A stretch of 64,000 bases of DNA from Pseudorasbora parva. Lineage: Eukaryota > Chordata > Actinopteri > Cypriniformes > Gobionidae. The notes under the pieces were generated by a model, which was given only the letters and a program-made list of their open reading frames with translations, searched no databases and was not told the origin of the DNA. The position numbers and the translations under genes were made by a program. Below, in pieces: positions 1 through 12,700 of this stretch (position 1 is its first letter; every line of letters starts with the position of its first letter). Location of the stretch: positions 43,878,054 to 43,942,053 of the forward strand of contig NC_090172.1 of NCBI RefSeq assembly GCF_024679245.1, given 5' to 3'.

Positions 1-1085
1 TAAAAGAAAAGTGTTTTTAATACAAAAAATGTCAACCTTCAAATAATTATGTTCAGTTATGCACTCAATACTTGGTTGGGAATCCTTTTGCAGAAATGAC
101 TGCTTCAATGCAGCGTGGCATGGAGGCAATCAGCCTGTGGCACTGCTGAGGTGTTATGGAGGCCCAGCCCTTGATAAAACACAGTGGACCAACACCAGCA
201 GCTGACATTGTGCACCCCAGACCATCACTGACTGTGAGTACTTGACACTGGACTTCAGGCATTTTGGCATTTCCTTCTCCCGAGTCTTCCTCCAGACTCT
301 GGTACCTTGATTTCCGAATGACATGCAAAATTTGCTTTCTTCCGAAAAAAGTATACTTTGGACCACTGAGCAACAGTCCAGTGCTGCTTCTCTGTAGCCC
401 AAAAGTGGCTTGACCTGGGGAATGTGGCACCTGTAGCCCATTTCCTGCACACGCCTGTGCACGGTGGCTCTGGATGTTTCTACTCCAGACTCAGTCCATT
501 GCTTCCGCAGGTCCCCCAAGGTCTGGACTCGGTCCTTCTCCACAATCTTCCTCAGGGTCCAGTCACCTCTTCTCGTGCAGTGTTTTTTGCCACCCTTTTT
601 CCTTCCCACAGACTTCCCACTAAGGTGCCTTGATACAGCACTCTGGGAACAGCCTATTCGTTCAGAAATTTCTTTCTATGTCTTACCCTCTCGCCTGAGG
701 GTGTCAATGATGGCCTTCTGGACAGCAGTCGGGTCGGCAGTCTTACCCATGATTGTGGTTTTGAGTAATGAACCAGGCTGGGAGTTTTTAAAAGCCTCAG
801 GAATCTTTTGCAGGTGTTTAGAGTTAATTAGTTGATTCAGATGATTAGGTTAATAGTTCGTTTAGAGAACCTTTTCATGATATGCTAATTTTTTTGAGAC
901 AGGAATTTTGGGTTTTCATGAGCTGTGTGCCAAAATCATCAGTATTAAAACAATAAAAGACCTGAAATATTTCAGTTGGTGTGCAATGAATCTAAAATAT
1001 ATGAAAGTTTAAATTTTATCATTACATTATGGAAAATAATGAACTTTATCACAATATGCTTTTTTTTTTTTTTTAGAAGGACCTG
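1..1085 (-). mobile_element. Tc1-like DNA transposon, internally deleted, left end cut by window
   Basis: A Tc1/mariner-type element lies in reverse orientation. The centre (about 160-750) reads as a broken Tc1 transposase on the minus strand. The right flank (about 885-1085) is a long terminal repeat arm ending AGAAGGACCTG next to a TA dinucleotide, the Tc1 target. The same arm recurs at 47816-47993, which supports the boundary. The transposase region is much shorter than a full one of about 340 codons, so an internal deletion is inferred, probably near position 166. The left terminus is outside the window. Confidence 0.88.
154..750 (-). pseudogene. Tc1-like transposase remnant
   Basis: The start codon at 748-750 opens MGKTADPTAVQKAI, the usual beginning of this transposase family. 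The frame continues into the paired helix-turn-helix DNA-binding region (GRKKGGKKHCTRR, then RATVHRRVQEMGYR). An in-frame TAG at 676-678 breaks the reading frame, and most of the catalytic DDE domain is missing or frameshifted. It cannot make a working transposase. Family assignment is from recognised sequence; inactivity is read directly from the stop and deletion. Confidence 0.85.
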
Positions 1086-1940
1086 TATATGAATTCAAAG
1101 TGATTATAATTCATATAAATATAATAAATAATCAGCACCAAAAGATGCAACATTTTATTTCAATTTTTTTTTTCATTATAAACTTCTTTCATTTGGAACG
1201 AGACATACAGGGTGTGTGGCTTTATTGCATCTTTACTTGCAGCTGATTGGTCCAGTTTGGGTTTGCGATCTCAAACCCAGAATAAAACCTGCTCCAGAGC
1301 AGGTTAGCTGTGTAGTGTAAGTTACCATTATAATGAACACTGATAAAAACCAACCCACCTTCTTGAGCCCGAAAAACCAGTTTGCTCAAACTAATCTCGA
1401 ACTTACCTGGGTAACAACTGACACCAGCTTTGTGCAACAGGCCAATTGTCATGTTCAAGAAACCAAATTGAAATTATTTGAGCTTTGTGACATGGTGCAT
1501 TATACTGCTGGAAGTAGCCATCAGAGGATGGGAGTTAATAACTGCAGAAGGAACTATAGCTTTTGTTCAATTTCTGTTGCGTTTATCTGTACTCTATATA
1601 TTTCTTGAAATAAAAGCATTCTAAATCTCTGTGAAAACCATTCCACAGGTTTTGAATTCTCATAATTTATGTAACATTTTTTTATGATTATCTGAATATA
1701 CAATTAGTATAAATCCTGCTTGTATTAAAATGTATACATGTGTATTCAAAATATTATCCCTATTGTAATTTCATTTAAAATGATTTTTTTTGTGCAGTTT
1801 TATGACCTCAGTGTATAATTATCATGTATAATAAATATATTGGTCTTATTTCAAGAAGACAAATCGATCATAGACGTTTTGTATGCATCAACTGCATACA
1901 AAATTAACTCTTAATTTGAAAGACAGATACTCTGACTGTG
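1086..1940. other. Intergenic DNA downstream of sema4b, probable decayed repeat at 1220-1460
   Basis: AT-rich non-coding sequence between the Tc1 remnant and the presumed 3' end of sema4b. The part around 1230-1310 contains a short palindrome (CTGCTCCAGAGCAGG) and resembles an old DNA-transposon end, but I could not define termini. A minus-strand 78-codon open frame at 1222-1458 has no recognisable domain and no convincing splice context, so I do not call it a gene. Confidence 0.4.
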
Positions 1941-1944
1941 ATCA

Positions 1945-3551
1945 TATGAGTTAATGCAAAATTTTATTTTGCATGTCAGACTGTGGAGACACTCTTTCAG
2001 ACCTATTTTACAATTTCTTTAAATGTACAAACCTTCACTACGAAACCAGGACTTTGACAGTGGCCAACCTCATTTACAGCTTACAAATACTGGTAGAAAA
2101 AAATAAAGTGCGTGAATGTACAATGTAACACATCAACAGTAAAACAGTGTCAGAGTATAAAAGATCACAATCTACTTTACATTTTCCATTCAAAACACAC
2201 AAGCTGAAAACAGTGGAATGTAACCCATGATTAAACAACATCAAACATGTCACGGTTAATGGCGATTAAAACGTTTTTTCAGAGTGGAAGTCTATAATAG
2301 TGAAGTTAGTGTTTGTTTTAGAGAGGGTGTGTTTGAAGTACGAATGACCCATGAACATAACCTGCAATGTTCCTCTAGTTCCTTTTTTAACCCTAAAACA
2401 GATGGATTTTCCTACTGGAGTCGACGCTCTTATCTCACAGTATTAGCCACGTATGATTTCCTTGTACATGTTATAATATACATTTACATCAAATTCATCC
2501 ACAATGTTTATCATTCTTTTCTCTTTCAATATACCTCACTCTTTGCCAAATGCCAACAATGCTGTTGCATTGTACTATTGTACCGTATCATCATCTTGTT
2601 TCTGTCAGTTTAGACTCTGTTTAGACCTGTGTGGTAAGACAGAATATTGTACTTGTGCTTTACATTCCCATATAGCTCTTCAAATGTACATTCAAAGGTA
2701 TTACGAAACCTTGTTTCTTAATGCTCATACACACTTGCTACATTTTATCTAAAAGCATCCCCCCCCCCCGTAATTATTCTGTATATTTAATATTTCCATA
2801 CACATTATACCATTATTTAACACCAGCACAGAAGAGAAAACACTAACATACTAATTCCCAAAAAAGGTCTAAGAAATAAAAAATTGACAAAAGGAAAACG
2901 AACAAGGAATAAATAAAAATGATTGTAGATTTCTAAACCGTTTAGAAAGTTACCAAGTTCTGCTCTCTGGTTTGAACTGCCTGGTGTTCAATGCTGGTAT
3001 AATGTCTCTCTGCAGAGAATGGGCTATTGGCTTCATAGTCAGCTTTTAACAATAAAATACCCTCATTAAACACATACACTGAATCTTTGCACAACAATGG
3101 CGAAGTAATACAAACAGACAAATAAAACCTTTTTTTTTCTCTTCACCTTGAGTAAAGTATTATTACTCATGTCTTGGCAGTGATAAAAGCACCAGTACCA
3201 GTACAAGAAGGCTTGTTGCCCATTTCTCTCCAGTCCATCCATCTGGTCCACTCTTTCTCCAATTGTTTTCTCTAATCTCTAATATTTCAACACACTTTCT
3301 CATATTAACACAATAAACTGTGTCATAACAACATCAAAGTGTAAAGGAGCTGTGTGAGTGGATTTGAGGGCATTGTCTTGAACTCAAATTTGGCAATACA
3401 CACACTGAGCACGTCTCATCTATTCTCTTGTACTCAGGGCTCAGTACGCTTAGTCTTCATGAAAGCTGCCCATTGACTGTACCAAGTGAATATTAAGACT
3501 GTTAGATTATTTTTGCATAAATCATATAAATTCATTGGCAATTTCTGTATT
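1945..3551 (-). other. sema4b: Probable 3'UTR of sema4b
   Basis: About 1.6 kb of AT-rich sequence follows the sema4b stop codon on the minus strand. It contains no recognisable transposon, unlike most of the window, as expected for a UTR. Candidate poly(A) signals on the minus strand read as TTTATT on the plus strand near 1964 and ATTAAA near 2785. The exact end cannot be fixed without transcript data. Confidence 0.45.
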
Positions 3552-4351
3552 TTACACCACAGAGTCTCTGATCTCAGAGCCCAGTCGTACCCGTGGGCGA
3601 GGACTAATGTCACTGACCTCCACATGACTTTCTTTGAACCCATTTTGTGGTGTTTGGGCGAGTGTTTGTGCTTCCTTGGAGTTGTGCTGTGTGCTTGTCT
3701 CTAATGGAGCAATTATGTAACCACAGTTTTCCTCCAATGTCTGGTAGCTTTTGTGGTCGGATGGGGAGGTTGGAAGCGCACCAGCATTGAGGGGCAAACT
3801 CTCCCCAGGTCTGACTGTGCTCTTTTGGGCTCCTCCAGTTTGTTCTCCACCTCTTAATACCTCCTTCATCCGGCCCCTGTGTCGATAGGCTACCGACAGC
3901 CCGAACGAAAGCACACACACAGCTAACAACACACACACTACCGCTAGCTCTGTGCCATACGTCTTTATGCGAGGTTGAGCAGAGCGTGCCGATTCACCGG
4001 ACAGTAGGTCCGACGATATGCTTTGGATTATAAGAGGTGCATCCATCGCCCCAGTATTTGTTGTGGACTCGGATAAAGGCTCTGCCTTTACACAGTAATT
4101 GGCCAAGAGTTGCCAGAAGCCATGTTCTACTGACCAACACGAGAAGACCTCATCGACGCCTGCACGGCCACTGACTACCAATCCACCATCTGGGCTGGGG
4201 AACAGGAAGTGACCTACATCTGGCTTGTATACCCATTTTCTTTGGGCATGATTAGAGCGAAGATTGCAGGGCAGCAGCCGAAGGGTGTTAGCTGGGACGA
4301 TGATGACCTCACAATCAGATGCTTGGAAATTTGGGAAAGAACGTGGTAACA
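3552..4351 (-). CDS. sema4b: sema4b terminal exon: Ig-like domain, membrane span, cytoplasmic tail
   Basis: One 800-bp exon encodes residues about 584-849. The Ig-like domain has a cysteine pair (LLPCNL and FSCWS). The membrane span is [20 protein letters not shown], followed by the basic stop-transfer RHRGRMK. The tail ends in DSVV, a class I PDZ ligand (S/T-x-V), as in SEMA4B, where it can recruit PDZ scaffold proteins (family knowledge). The acceptor is CTTTCCAG at 4352-4358. Confidence 0.93.
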
Positions 4352-7300
4352 CTGGAAAGATAGAAGAGATAGATATTACGACACATTCAGATGAATGATT
4401 AAATGCTTGTATATGTAAGAGTTCGCAGGTTTACCTGAGCTTTTAGAGTCCTCACTGAGCTTTGTGCCGTTACATTTTGATGAAGTGTCAGCTTCTTCAA
4501 TATCTTGCTGCCATTGCCTGAAACACACATAGGATGTTAAAAGATGGGTATTGGTACCAAAAATTATTAATTCAATAGATCATTTGGAACAGAGAAAGAA
4601 AGAAGACTTACTTTTGTGGCGTGATGCGCGTGACGTCACTACAGTGTGTTCCTGTCCAAGCACAGTATGGGTCTCTCGCCAAAACACACTCACCACAGTT
4701 GTTATGGAAACTGCAGTTTGCTACTGGCAGCTGAACAATACCAGAGTGTGACGACATAAATAACAAACCCTGTTTGTTGAGAGAAAGGATTGAGGAGTAA
4801 GAGTGAAATACAAGCATTGTAGAGAACACGTGCAAGATCATGTGTAATTCAAATTCAAATACATGAAAAGTTTGGAGCAAGTAAAAAGTGTGATTTTTTT
4901 TTCTAAAAGACGATGCATTAAACTGATCAAAAGTGACAGTACTGACATTTATAATGTTACAAATTTGTAAAAAATAAAATAAAAATAAAAAGTTATTAAT
5001 CACCGTTTCCACAACAAAACCAAAAAATTAAACAGAACCAAATTTTTTCAACATGGTTAACATGGAGCTCAAGATATTTCTTGAGCTCCAGATCAGTATA
5101 TTAAAATGATTTCTGAAGGATCATGTGACACTGAAGCCTGGAGTAATGATTCTGAAAATGCAGCTTTACCATGACAGGGATAAAATTACATTTTATATAT
5201 TACACATATTATTAATAAATAATGTTTCACAATATTACTGTTTGTACTCTAAGCCAGCACAAGACAACAGTTTAAGACTTATACATTAAAAAAAATCTTA
5301 CTGACCCCTAACTTTTGAATGGTAGTGTATTAAATTATTTTAAAAAGTCAAATAAACAGTAACATGTAAGTCAAATAATGTGAGCATTATTTAATGCATT
5401 AGGTTAAAGAACTAACAAGTAACAATCTATTTATTAACATAGCTTAAATGTTAAAGGGGGGGGTGAAACACTCAGTTTCAGTCAGTGTCATGTCAATCTT
5501 GAGTACCTATAGAGTAGCATTGCATCCTGCATATCTCCGAAAAGTCTTTATTTTTTTTATAATTATATAAGAAAGATGCGCTGTTCCGAGTCTTTCCGAA
5601 AAAAGCCGAGCGGGTGGGGGCGTATCGTGTGAGCGGAGCTAAATAATGACGTGTGCTCGCTGCTGCTATTGTGTTGAGTCGAGTGCGTCGTAAAGCTGTG
5701 TCATCCCTAACAGCGGGAAAACAACTTTATTCAAAATAAAAATATGGCTTTTAATCAGATACAGCCATACATCTATGATCCGGAATCAGACCCAGAGGCT
5801 GCAGTTGAACAGGAGCAGCAGCAAAAACGACTAGAGCAGGACGTCTCTATGTGGTACAAGTTATACACTAACTATATAATATGCTTAGCGGCTTGTGTTA
5901 TTTACATATTTATACTTGAATTATATCGTCGTATTTTTGTCTTTGAAGGTGTACATGTGGGAAGTGCAGTTGTGCACGTGTGTTTGTGTGTTTACGCGTG
6001 GTTTGTGTAGACAGTAAGCGGACTGGTTTTGCACGGCAGGCTAAGTTAGTGTTTACATAGAAAGACACGGAATAGTAGCGCATTTGAATGAAGAAGCGTG
6101 CTTATTTAGTTCAACATATTTCCCCACTCTTTGTGTATTGTTGTTTGGAGTGCTTTTACAATACACAAACATAAAGTTACACATATAGTGGCCAGCTAAA
6201 CAAATGTACACGCACTACACATCGCATGCTCCATTGATCAATTAACTATACGTGATCATGTTTGGGCTACTTGATGGGCATAGGCAAAAACACAGACATT
6301 TGAAGCAGTCTTACTCACAGCCTGCGGTACTAACGTTGGGACCTTTATCGTTGGGACTGCTCCATCCTTCAGCATTAGGCGATCGGAAAATCCTGTGTCG
6401 AGCTGGGCCTTGTTTATGAAACAGTCGGCACCGAAATGCAGCGAACAGATATAAACATTCGCGCAACTCAGTTGCTGATCCGGAAAAGCAAATTCCATCC
6501 ACTGTTGCCTTACCGCGGGGTTTTTGGGGAATCTGTGCAGGACTGTCTTGGTCTGGCAACCAAAAACGCACTTTTTTGGTGACATTGTTATGTGCACATC
6601 ACCTGTGCAGCATCCTACAAGCCAGCGCTTTGATGGGCGTAGCCTGTTACTTTCGCTCTCTCCCTCTCTCTCTCTCACGCACTTCCGGTAGAATTGTCCG
6701 TAAGGCCCATACAAGGAAATTCCGCCCCCATTAACGTCAAAGGGGACGCATGATCTCAAAAAACTTGCCGAAACTTATGACTAACCGGAAGTAGTATTTT
6801 TGACAAAGAAATACTCCCATCAAACGTCCACCTTAACTTTTGAAACTTTGTCTATGTTTAGTATGGGATTCCAAGTCTTTAACAGTGTAAAAAGATCAGT
6901 ATGCACGAAACAGCATTTCACCCCCCCTTTAAATATACCACAGTTTGTTGTTAACTATTCATGTTAATGCAACTGAAATGTAGTTGTATGCAGAACTGAG
7001 CATTAACAGATAAATCAATTTTGTAAAAGTATTGCTAGTTCATGATATGAATTAATGCATTGAACCTCTTTGTAAGGTGTTACTGCATAAACACACACAC
7101 ACGCATAAGCCAGTGTGCATTCAAGTTGAAGTCCCCACCGGGACAGAAAAACATGAACACACACACACACACACACACCTTATCCGAATCCAGTTCAATG
7201 TGTTGTACGGGTTGTTTTTCCGGGAACAGTTGGATCTCCTCAATGATGTGCATCGTACCAGCTACATTTACAGCTTTTTGCAAACGCCCATCATCTGTTA

Positions 7301-9680
7301 AATCATAGAGCACAACATCAAATGCTAATTAGAAAAAAAAAATAACCAGAGAAAAATAGACACTCAAAAAAACCAACATACCTGTGCCGATGAACATCAC
7401 ATTGTAAGCTCTGTGGAGGCCTTGCACGTGGTGTACAGCAATTTGTGTGTAGTGCACAGAGTGAGTGAAGAGCACAGGATGGCTTTTGACAGGACTGTCC
7501 ATAAGGAAGTGGTCTTTCACAAAGTTTAGTACCTTATCCGGCATATCCAGGGATGAGTCTATTCCCAGCTGCCTTGAAGCATTGGTAATACACTGTAGAA
7601 AGGCGGGGAAAAAAAATCTTCACAAAAATCTTCACAGAAACTCAAAGTTCCTACACTTATACAGGACTGGTAAAGTGTATATGTGGGAGAGTGTGTGTCG
7701 TCTTACCATTCCAGGTCGTGGTTCAGGTACAGAGTGAGTGTGTGTGTACCACTGCTGTGTCTCTCGGTTCACCTCTTTGTAACGGCCAGTAAACGCTTGT
7801 TCTACCTGATCCATGCTGAACACACACACTGCTGAACTGCCTGCTAAACCTTTACTCCTACAAAAATAGCAACACATTTTTTTAATATATAGTATTAGTA
7901 TAGTATTTCTAGTATTAGTAAAGAAAAACATTATCCTCCTGTGCCCCTCTCTATTTTTTCGCTCACCATTGAGCAGTGAACACTGCATAGAGGAGTGCGT
8001 TTTTCTTGCGTTGGGCTGGAAGCACATATACATCCTGAATGATGTTGAAAGGAAAACCATCATCGAGTAGCGAACACAAGAGTTGAGCTTTTAGAAATGT
8101 GGTCCATTTCTTCTGCAGGACTCTCTCTCCACCTTGATCCTCCTGAGGTTATACACAAACACACAGCAGCAGCTGATTAGCATATTCAAACTAACATATT
8201 TCCCTCACTTCTCAATATTTTATAAGACTCTGAAGAACCACTAGGGGGCATCAGAACTCCAGCCCTGGTATCAGAGCATCATGGTGGGGGGAAAAGTATT
8301 GTTGCAGTAACAATGGTACAATGACAGTATCAGATAGTGATACCACAGTACTAAACGATTATTATATTCATATACTATAGAATGTATATAATTATCCGGG
8401 GTATTTCAAAAATAATAGTTTAATGCCATGGTACATGTCTAAAAAAAAAACTGCACTCCCATGGGTGTAAAGGAGGCAGGGAACATCAACGGGTGGGAAA
8501 GTAACACATATGTGAGCATTAATAGGGCAGAGTTCACAGTCTCCTGTGATTCACCTTGTTCATTTGCGTCTTAAATTAATATGAAACTAGGGTGACAGCC
8601 TAGTTAAATATGTGCAAGTTTCCTCTGTTAGGCTCAATGACTTCAAATTAAATGAAAAGTTTGCAGATTTTAGACCAGCTTTGTATTGTTACAATGCCAG
8701 TAGTATATTTAAATGAACAATGTATACTCTTTTTCCATGTTACCTGCACCCAGATCTCCCGGTTTATTTGTGAACTTAAATCCACTGGATGATGCAAATC
8801 ATGTCATCGGCTGACTTTTGACACCATCTACTGCATAAACAGTCAGGTTTTCTTAAAAGCCCATCATGACAGTGGTGAATTACCCATAAAGTCAATGTCT
8901 TTCTGGTACGGTCTCTGCCGTCATTTGTGGTTCTTAATAGGATTCTCTCAAAATGAATAATGGAGCCAAATTTAAATTTGCTTTCTAAGACAATGTTGAT
9001 CGGCTATTTAGCTATTGGTTAACACAATATATAAAAGGGGACAAAAGTTAATTTAGTTAAATCAAATCCTTACATTTAAATGAAAGATTATGAAAACTTT
9101 ATAATATAATGTGAACTAATGAATATTGCATTATAACACCAGGAAACAAGTATAAAGTTTTTCACTTTAAAGTTGTCCTAGAATGATTTGAAACAATATG
9201 TTAAATTGTTCTCTGATATCTACATAGAGGCTATTTGGCTTATTTAAGGGCAAAAATTGTCCAGATACAGTTTTACAGGTCAATTTATAACCCTAGAAAT
9301 TGTCCCTAGGATGTAATGGGCACCTTTAACTTTCATTTTACTTTTAAAACTAAAGAGAATAAGACAGATACACATATAGTAAGTGCATACTGATAGTGGA
9401 TATATTTGGATTTCTGTATTCGTGGGTCAGTGCATGTTTTTTCTCAGGTTTATGCTGACTTTATCAACACTGTGTGAACTGCTTAAACACTCTATCCTAC
9501 CTTACACACACGTGCAATCCTGGACACTATAGTGTTTTCAAAGAAGTCAAACTCCTTCCCCATCTCGCTGAAGAAAAAATAGATCTGATCATCACTTCCG
9601 TCGCTGTCTTGACCTGTAATATGAGCAGAACCTACAAATGCTGGGTCTGACAGACCACAGCGAGCACACACACACGCACA

Positions 9681-9712
<32 letters not shown>

Positions 9713-12700
9713 TACACACACACATTTAACATAATCCGGAAAACTAAAACGTAAAACTGTTTATTTAACATTAGTTTCAGTCAGTAATTTTGCGTGAGAA
9801 AGCAGGGTTCTGTAATCATTGATGCTGGCATTTATTTTTTAGATATTAATCTCTTAGAAGGTCCCATGTGAGGAAGTGTGTGTGTGTATGTGTGTGTGTT
9901 TGTATATATTTACCCTGGAGCCAGTTAAGAGAGTTCTCCGTTTTGAGAGGGGTGCCAGACCCCAGACTCCTATATATGGTGGGTTCATTTCCCTGGAAGT
10001 TACTGACGGTAGCAGTGTACAGTTCCCCATCTATAACACAAAAAATACAAGCTCTCATTAACCAAATCAACCTTTTCATCAAACTTAATGATGTTTATAT
10101 ATGAAGTTCAAACAAAATGTTTTTGCATGAGTCTACTCACCCACTGTAATAGCTGTAGATCTGGATTCTGGATTAAATGGACAGCGTCCACGGCCGTCCT
10201 CCATAACGTGCTCCCCCTTTTCATCTCTCTCCAGAGAGAAACTTGAAATGTTCTACAAATTTCATGAAAAACACAAAAACACATAATTCATTAAATCAAA
10301 TGACATCAGACACACTTGCATAATGGCCAATGACATAAAGCTCAGGGTTTTTTATGTAATTTTATTCCTATACATAATTTTATTAAATATGTTTAAATAT
10401 ACAATGCATTAAATACAGCCTTTTTAAATTTTAATATTTCTTTTTTGTGCAAAAAACTGTCCTGAAATATTATATAATGTCCTATCAACATCATAAAGAA
10501 AAAAACTTAAAAGTTATTAAAGTAAATGCTATTAAAATATTTATTATAGAACTTAAAACAGATTCACTGCTAATTAAAATTGGAAAAATCTTTGTCCGCA
10601 AAACGAGTCATGTTGTTCAAGCAACAAATACATTTTTTTTTTTAAACGAATAAAAATGACACCATAAAGAAACTGACCTTCATGACTGTGTGTGTCAAAA
10701 AGTTGTATAAAATATCGGATAATTAGTTTCACTTTTAAAAATTACTTTTATATTATTATTTTTTACTTAATGTTTATACCATATCAAATTTTTAGAGGCA
10801 TTAAATTCTAAAAAAAATTCCAAAACCACATGAATCTGATATAAAAGATATGAATATAAAATATTAGATTTTTTAAAAGATGTCTCACAATGTAAGCACA
10901 GATGGGGCTGAAGGCATACGTTCCACACACATACAGATGTGTGCTGTTCAAATGTAGTAAAATCTTGATGTAGTTGAAACAGTCAGTCTGAAACACATAA
11001 AAGGCAAATTATCATTTAGTTTGTTGTTTTAATACATTGCGTCACATTTATATAAACAAAAAACGCAACACATTTATACCTGGGGGTCCTTTCCCTTGAA
11101 GATACACTCCTTCCTCTTCCTTTCTGGAGTGCTCCATGTGAGCTGCACAAGATGCAAAACAACGCTGAGTAACATCAAAATGCACTCCTACACACTACTA
11201 CAAACATTCTCGCACGCACTTACTGTTTTCTGTAGATACGTTGCACTGATGTTGTCCAGGCTGAGAGAGAATATGTTCTCCCTAGCTCCCACATAGATCT
11301 TGTTTTCTTCTGGGTTCAGCAGAAGAGTTGAATAGTTGAACACACCATCCACAGAAAACTCTCTCACTGATCGCCCGTCTGCATCTGAACACACCCAGAG
11401 GCAAAAATATTACTTTGTACATGCCGTTTAAAACCACCTCATACAAAGAACAACCAATCTTAATGTTGTTTCACAAATATATATTCAATCAGTGTCTACA
11501 TAAAGTCTTAAGAGTACATTCAGAAAGCATCTTGCATTCCTCACATGGAATGCACCTCCAAAACTACACAAACCTGGCACACAAACCAAACTTTTAAAAT
11601 GATGTTGGTCTGTATGTCCAGAAGGTTTTCCTGGCAAGGCACAGAGGTCACTTACGTCAGTGTTTACAGAAATAAAACCCTTTATGAGCCGTTTTGTTCT
11701 AAGTACATCCATTACATTTGCATTTCAACCTCAAATGATTAATGAGTATGGCTTGTTATTCTGATACAATACACCAGCAAGGGTTTGCAAATTGTTCTAA
11801 TAGCACTTTTTAATGTTTACAATCAAGGATTTAACCCTCCTGTGTGTTTGGATAAGATGAGTGAATGTAACATTTGGAACAGTCTCGTAATGGGTCTTTC
11901 GGGAACAAGATACATCATAGCAGTTCAAGTAGCCCTAAAACTGAGCTAAATTATTGCAGATGAGAGTTAATCTGAGGGAAATCTGGGACAGCAAAAGCTT
12001 CTTCCAGAGAATACAGTGCTCATTACTGACATTGCTGCTTTTGTGAGCATAAAATGACATTTTATGCAACATTTCCATTTCAAAAGCTGTTCTTTTGAAC
12101 TTTCTATTCATCAAAGAAGAGAAGAAAAAAAAGAAGAAAAAAAATTATTCAGTTTCCACAAAAATATTAAGCATCACAACACGTTTTCAACATTGATGAT
12201 AAAAAATAAATGTTTCTTGAGCAACAAGTCTGCATATTAGAATCATTTCTGAAGGATCATGTGACACTGAAGAGTGAGGACTGGAGTAATGATGCTGAAA
12301 ATTCAAACAATGACAATGCACTGCAGTTTTGTTTTGGCACTTTAAATGCTCAAATGCTTTCAAGAATGATGGATTCTTTTTGTTTTATCGTTCATTAGTT
12401 CTGAACGTGATTCCAACGATATTGTTTCTCTGTGTCGTTATCATTATAGTTCTTTATCTGCTATTCTTTTAGGTTACACATTACTGACAGTTCATATTCA
12501 GACATTCTCTTGACTATAAGTAGTGCTGCACCTACCTGTCAAATAACTCTCATTAGAATAGTAGTAGACTTTTAGGAGTACAGGTAGGGTAGTAGTAGAA
12601 TAAGGGGCTCAGGTTAGTAGAATAAGTTGGTATGCACTTGCAAAGTTACTTACAGTGGGTACGGAAAGTATTCAGAACCCCTTACATTTTTCACGCTGTT

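Larger units (their letters stand above)
5455..6928. mobile_element. TTAA-flanked DNA transposon (Kolobok-like) with two short ORFs
   Basis: The element is bounded by TTAA on both sides (5451-5454 and 6929-6932) and has inverted ends: AGGGGGGGGTGAAA on the left and TTTCACCCCCCCT on the right. TTAA duplication is typical of Kolobok and piggyBac elements, and THAP-domain genes are known in Kolobok elements. Inside are a minus-strand THAP ORF (6256-6585) and a plus-strand ORF at 5744. No full transposase core is visible, so this copy is probably non-autonomous. It lies in a sema4b intron. Confidence 0.82.

Noticed and set aside
6256..6759. A host THAP-domain gene
   Set aside because: The ORF lies between matched TTAA-flanked inverted ends and has no further exons, so it belongs to a transposon.
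9601..9616. A nearer acceptor (ATTACAG) for the sema4b exon 9501-9646
   Set aside because: It also keeps frame but would remove [11 protein letters not shown], which matches conserved semaphorin sequence. The acceptor at 9647 is preferred; the nearer one could be a minor isoform.
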